Shown here: piece after piece, positions 63,696 to 64,000 of the stretch
Numbering within the stretch: position 1 is the first letter of the stretch
Layout: every line of letters begins with the position of its first letter
From: Eutreptiella sp. 'Long Island Sound 2002'
Lineage: Eukaryota; Euglenozoa; Euglenophyceae; Eutreptiales; Eutreptiaceae
Length of the DNA: 64,000 bases
Direction of reading: 5' to 3'
NCBI GenBank assembly: GCA_964036045.1
Contig: OZ038384.1
Span: forward strand, 60,113,355 to 60,177,354
Notes under the pieces: model-generated
The model's database searches: none
What the model saw: the letters and a program-made list of their open reading frames with translations, nothing else
What the model was told of the DNA's origin: nothing
Made by a program: the position numbers and the translations under genes

Positions 63696-64000
63696 AGCCC
63701 CTGCAGCCAAGTGTCCCAGCTAGGGCGGTCGCAGGATGGTGTCCTGGGAAGCGCCACACCATCCCAGTCGGGAGACAAAAAGCACAAAGGGATTGCCGCG
63801 GGCGGAAGGCCCGGTCCGGCACCCGAAACAAAAGACAGTCGCGGTGGCGGGGTGAGGGCAAATGAAGGCACGAACCCTTGCACCCATCCATCCTTCGCGA
63901 CCAAGAATGTATTTGATGTGCTTCAAGATCTATCCGAGAGTATCGGAGGATCACCCGGACCGCAGCTGGATGCTGCAGATGGGCAGCCTGAGCCCATTGT
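63693..64000 (+). CDS. Element D pol start (partial)
   Basis: In frame with gag after the TAG: SPCSQVSQLGRSQDGVLGS, then KNVFDVLQDLSESIGG and DAADGQPEPI, open to the window end. No catalytic motif has been reached. It has no ATG start of its own in this stretch. Confidence 0.45.

Larger units (their letters stand above)
59323..64000 (+). mobile_element. Element D: second retrotransposon family (gag and start of pol)
   Basis: A long gag followed by an in-frame TAG and continuing open frame to the window edge. Gag sequence is unrelated to A-C by eye. Identification as a retrotransposon rests on the capsid-like region, Cys/His knuckle, Lys-rich tail and the gag-stop-open frame arrangement; RT lies outside the window. 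Confidence 0.65.

Overview
The window reads as repeat-rich nuclear DNA of a eukaryote. It has GT-AG introns of about 50-110 bp, an arginyl-tRNA-protein transferase (ATE1) fragment, a piggyBac relic and several chromodomain-bearing Ty3/gypsy retrotransposons. There are no operons, ribosome binding sites or rRNA/tRNA genes. An algal or other protist genome fits best, but no sequence here fixes the species.

Layout. 1-1960: a 71-bp satellite organised in a ~975-bp higher-order repeat. 3-15.3 kb: low-density sequence with two dispersed families of short palindromic repeats (GGGTACA clusters at 4.3, 6.6, 8.6 and 10.4 kb; TTCATAA clusters at 10.7, 11.6, 12.7, 13.8 and 15.2 kb), a broken piggyBac transposase, and fragments of unidentified genes, one with convincing spliced structure (9.07-10.3 kb, minus strand). 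15.36-22.32 kb: a large foldback-like repeat element with inverted ends and ~195-bp subterminal repeats, containing a 200-N assembly gap. 22.3-33.5 kb: diverged pieces of the same repeats, an ATE1 N-terminal-domain exon and several unidentified open frames.

33.5-64 kb is built from retrotransposons. Element A (minus) is a heavily mutated chromovirus pol whose 5' side is cut by element B (plus: 5' LTR, gag interrupted by a ~925-bp insertion, protease, then truncation). Element C (plus, 46968-58344) is complete: two 798-bp LTRs differing at 7 positions, a 5-bp target duplication, primer-binding site, gag with two indels, one 1632-codon protease-RT-RNase H-integrase-chromodomain frame, a 2.2-kb 3' region and a polypurine tract. 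Element D (plus, to the window end) belongs to another family with a very long, coiled-coil-rich gag.

The most interesting signals are: (1) in B, C and D the gag frame ends at a stop codon directly followed by CGG, and pol continues in the same frame, suggesting stop-codon readthrough; (2) the RT catalytic box reads HIDD instead of Y/FxDD in A and C; (3) a tRNA-like segment lies inside the LTRs; (4) several coding-like frames outside the retrotransposons contain in-frame TAG or TAA and end at TGA, which could be decay or a reassigned code; (5) the large foldback element.
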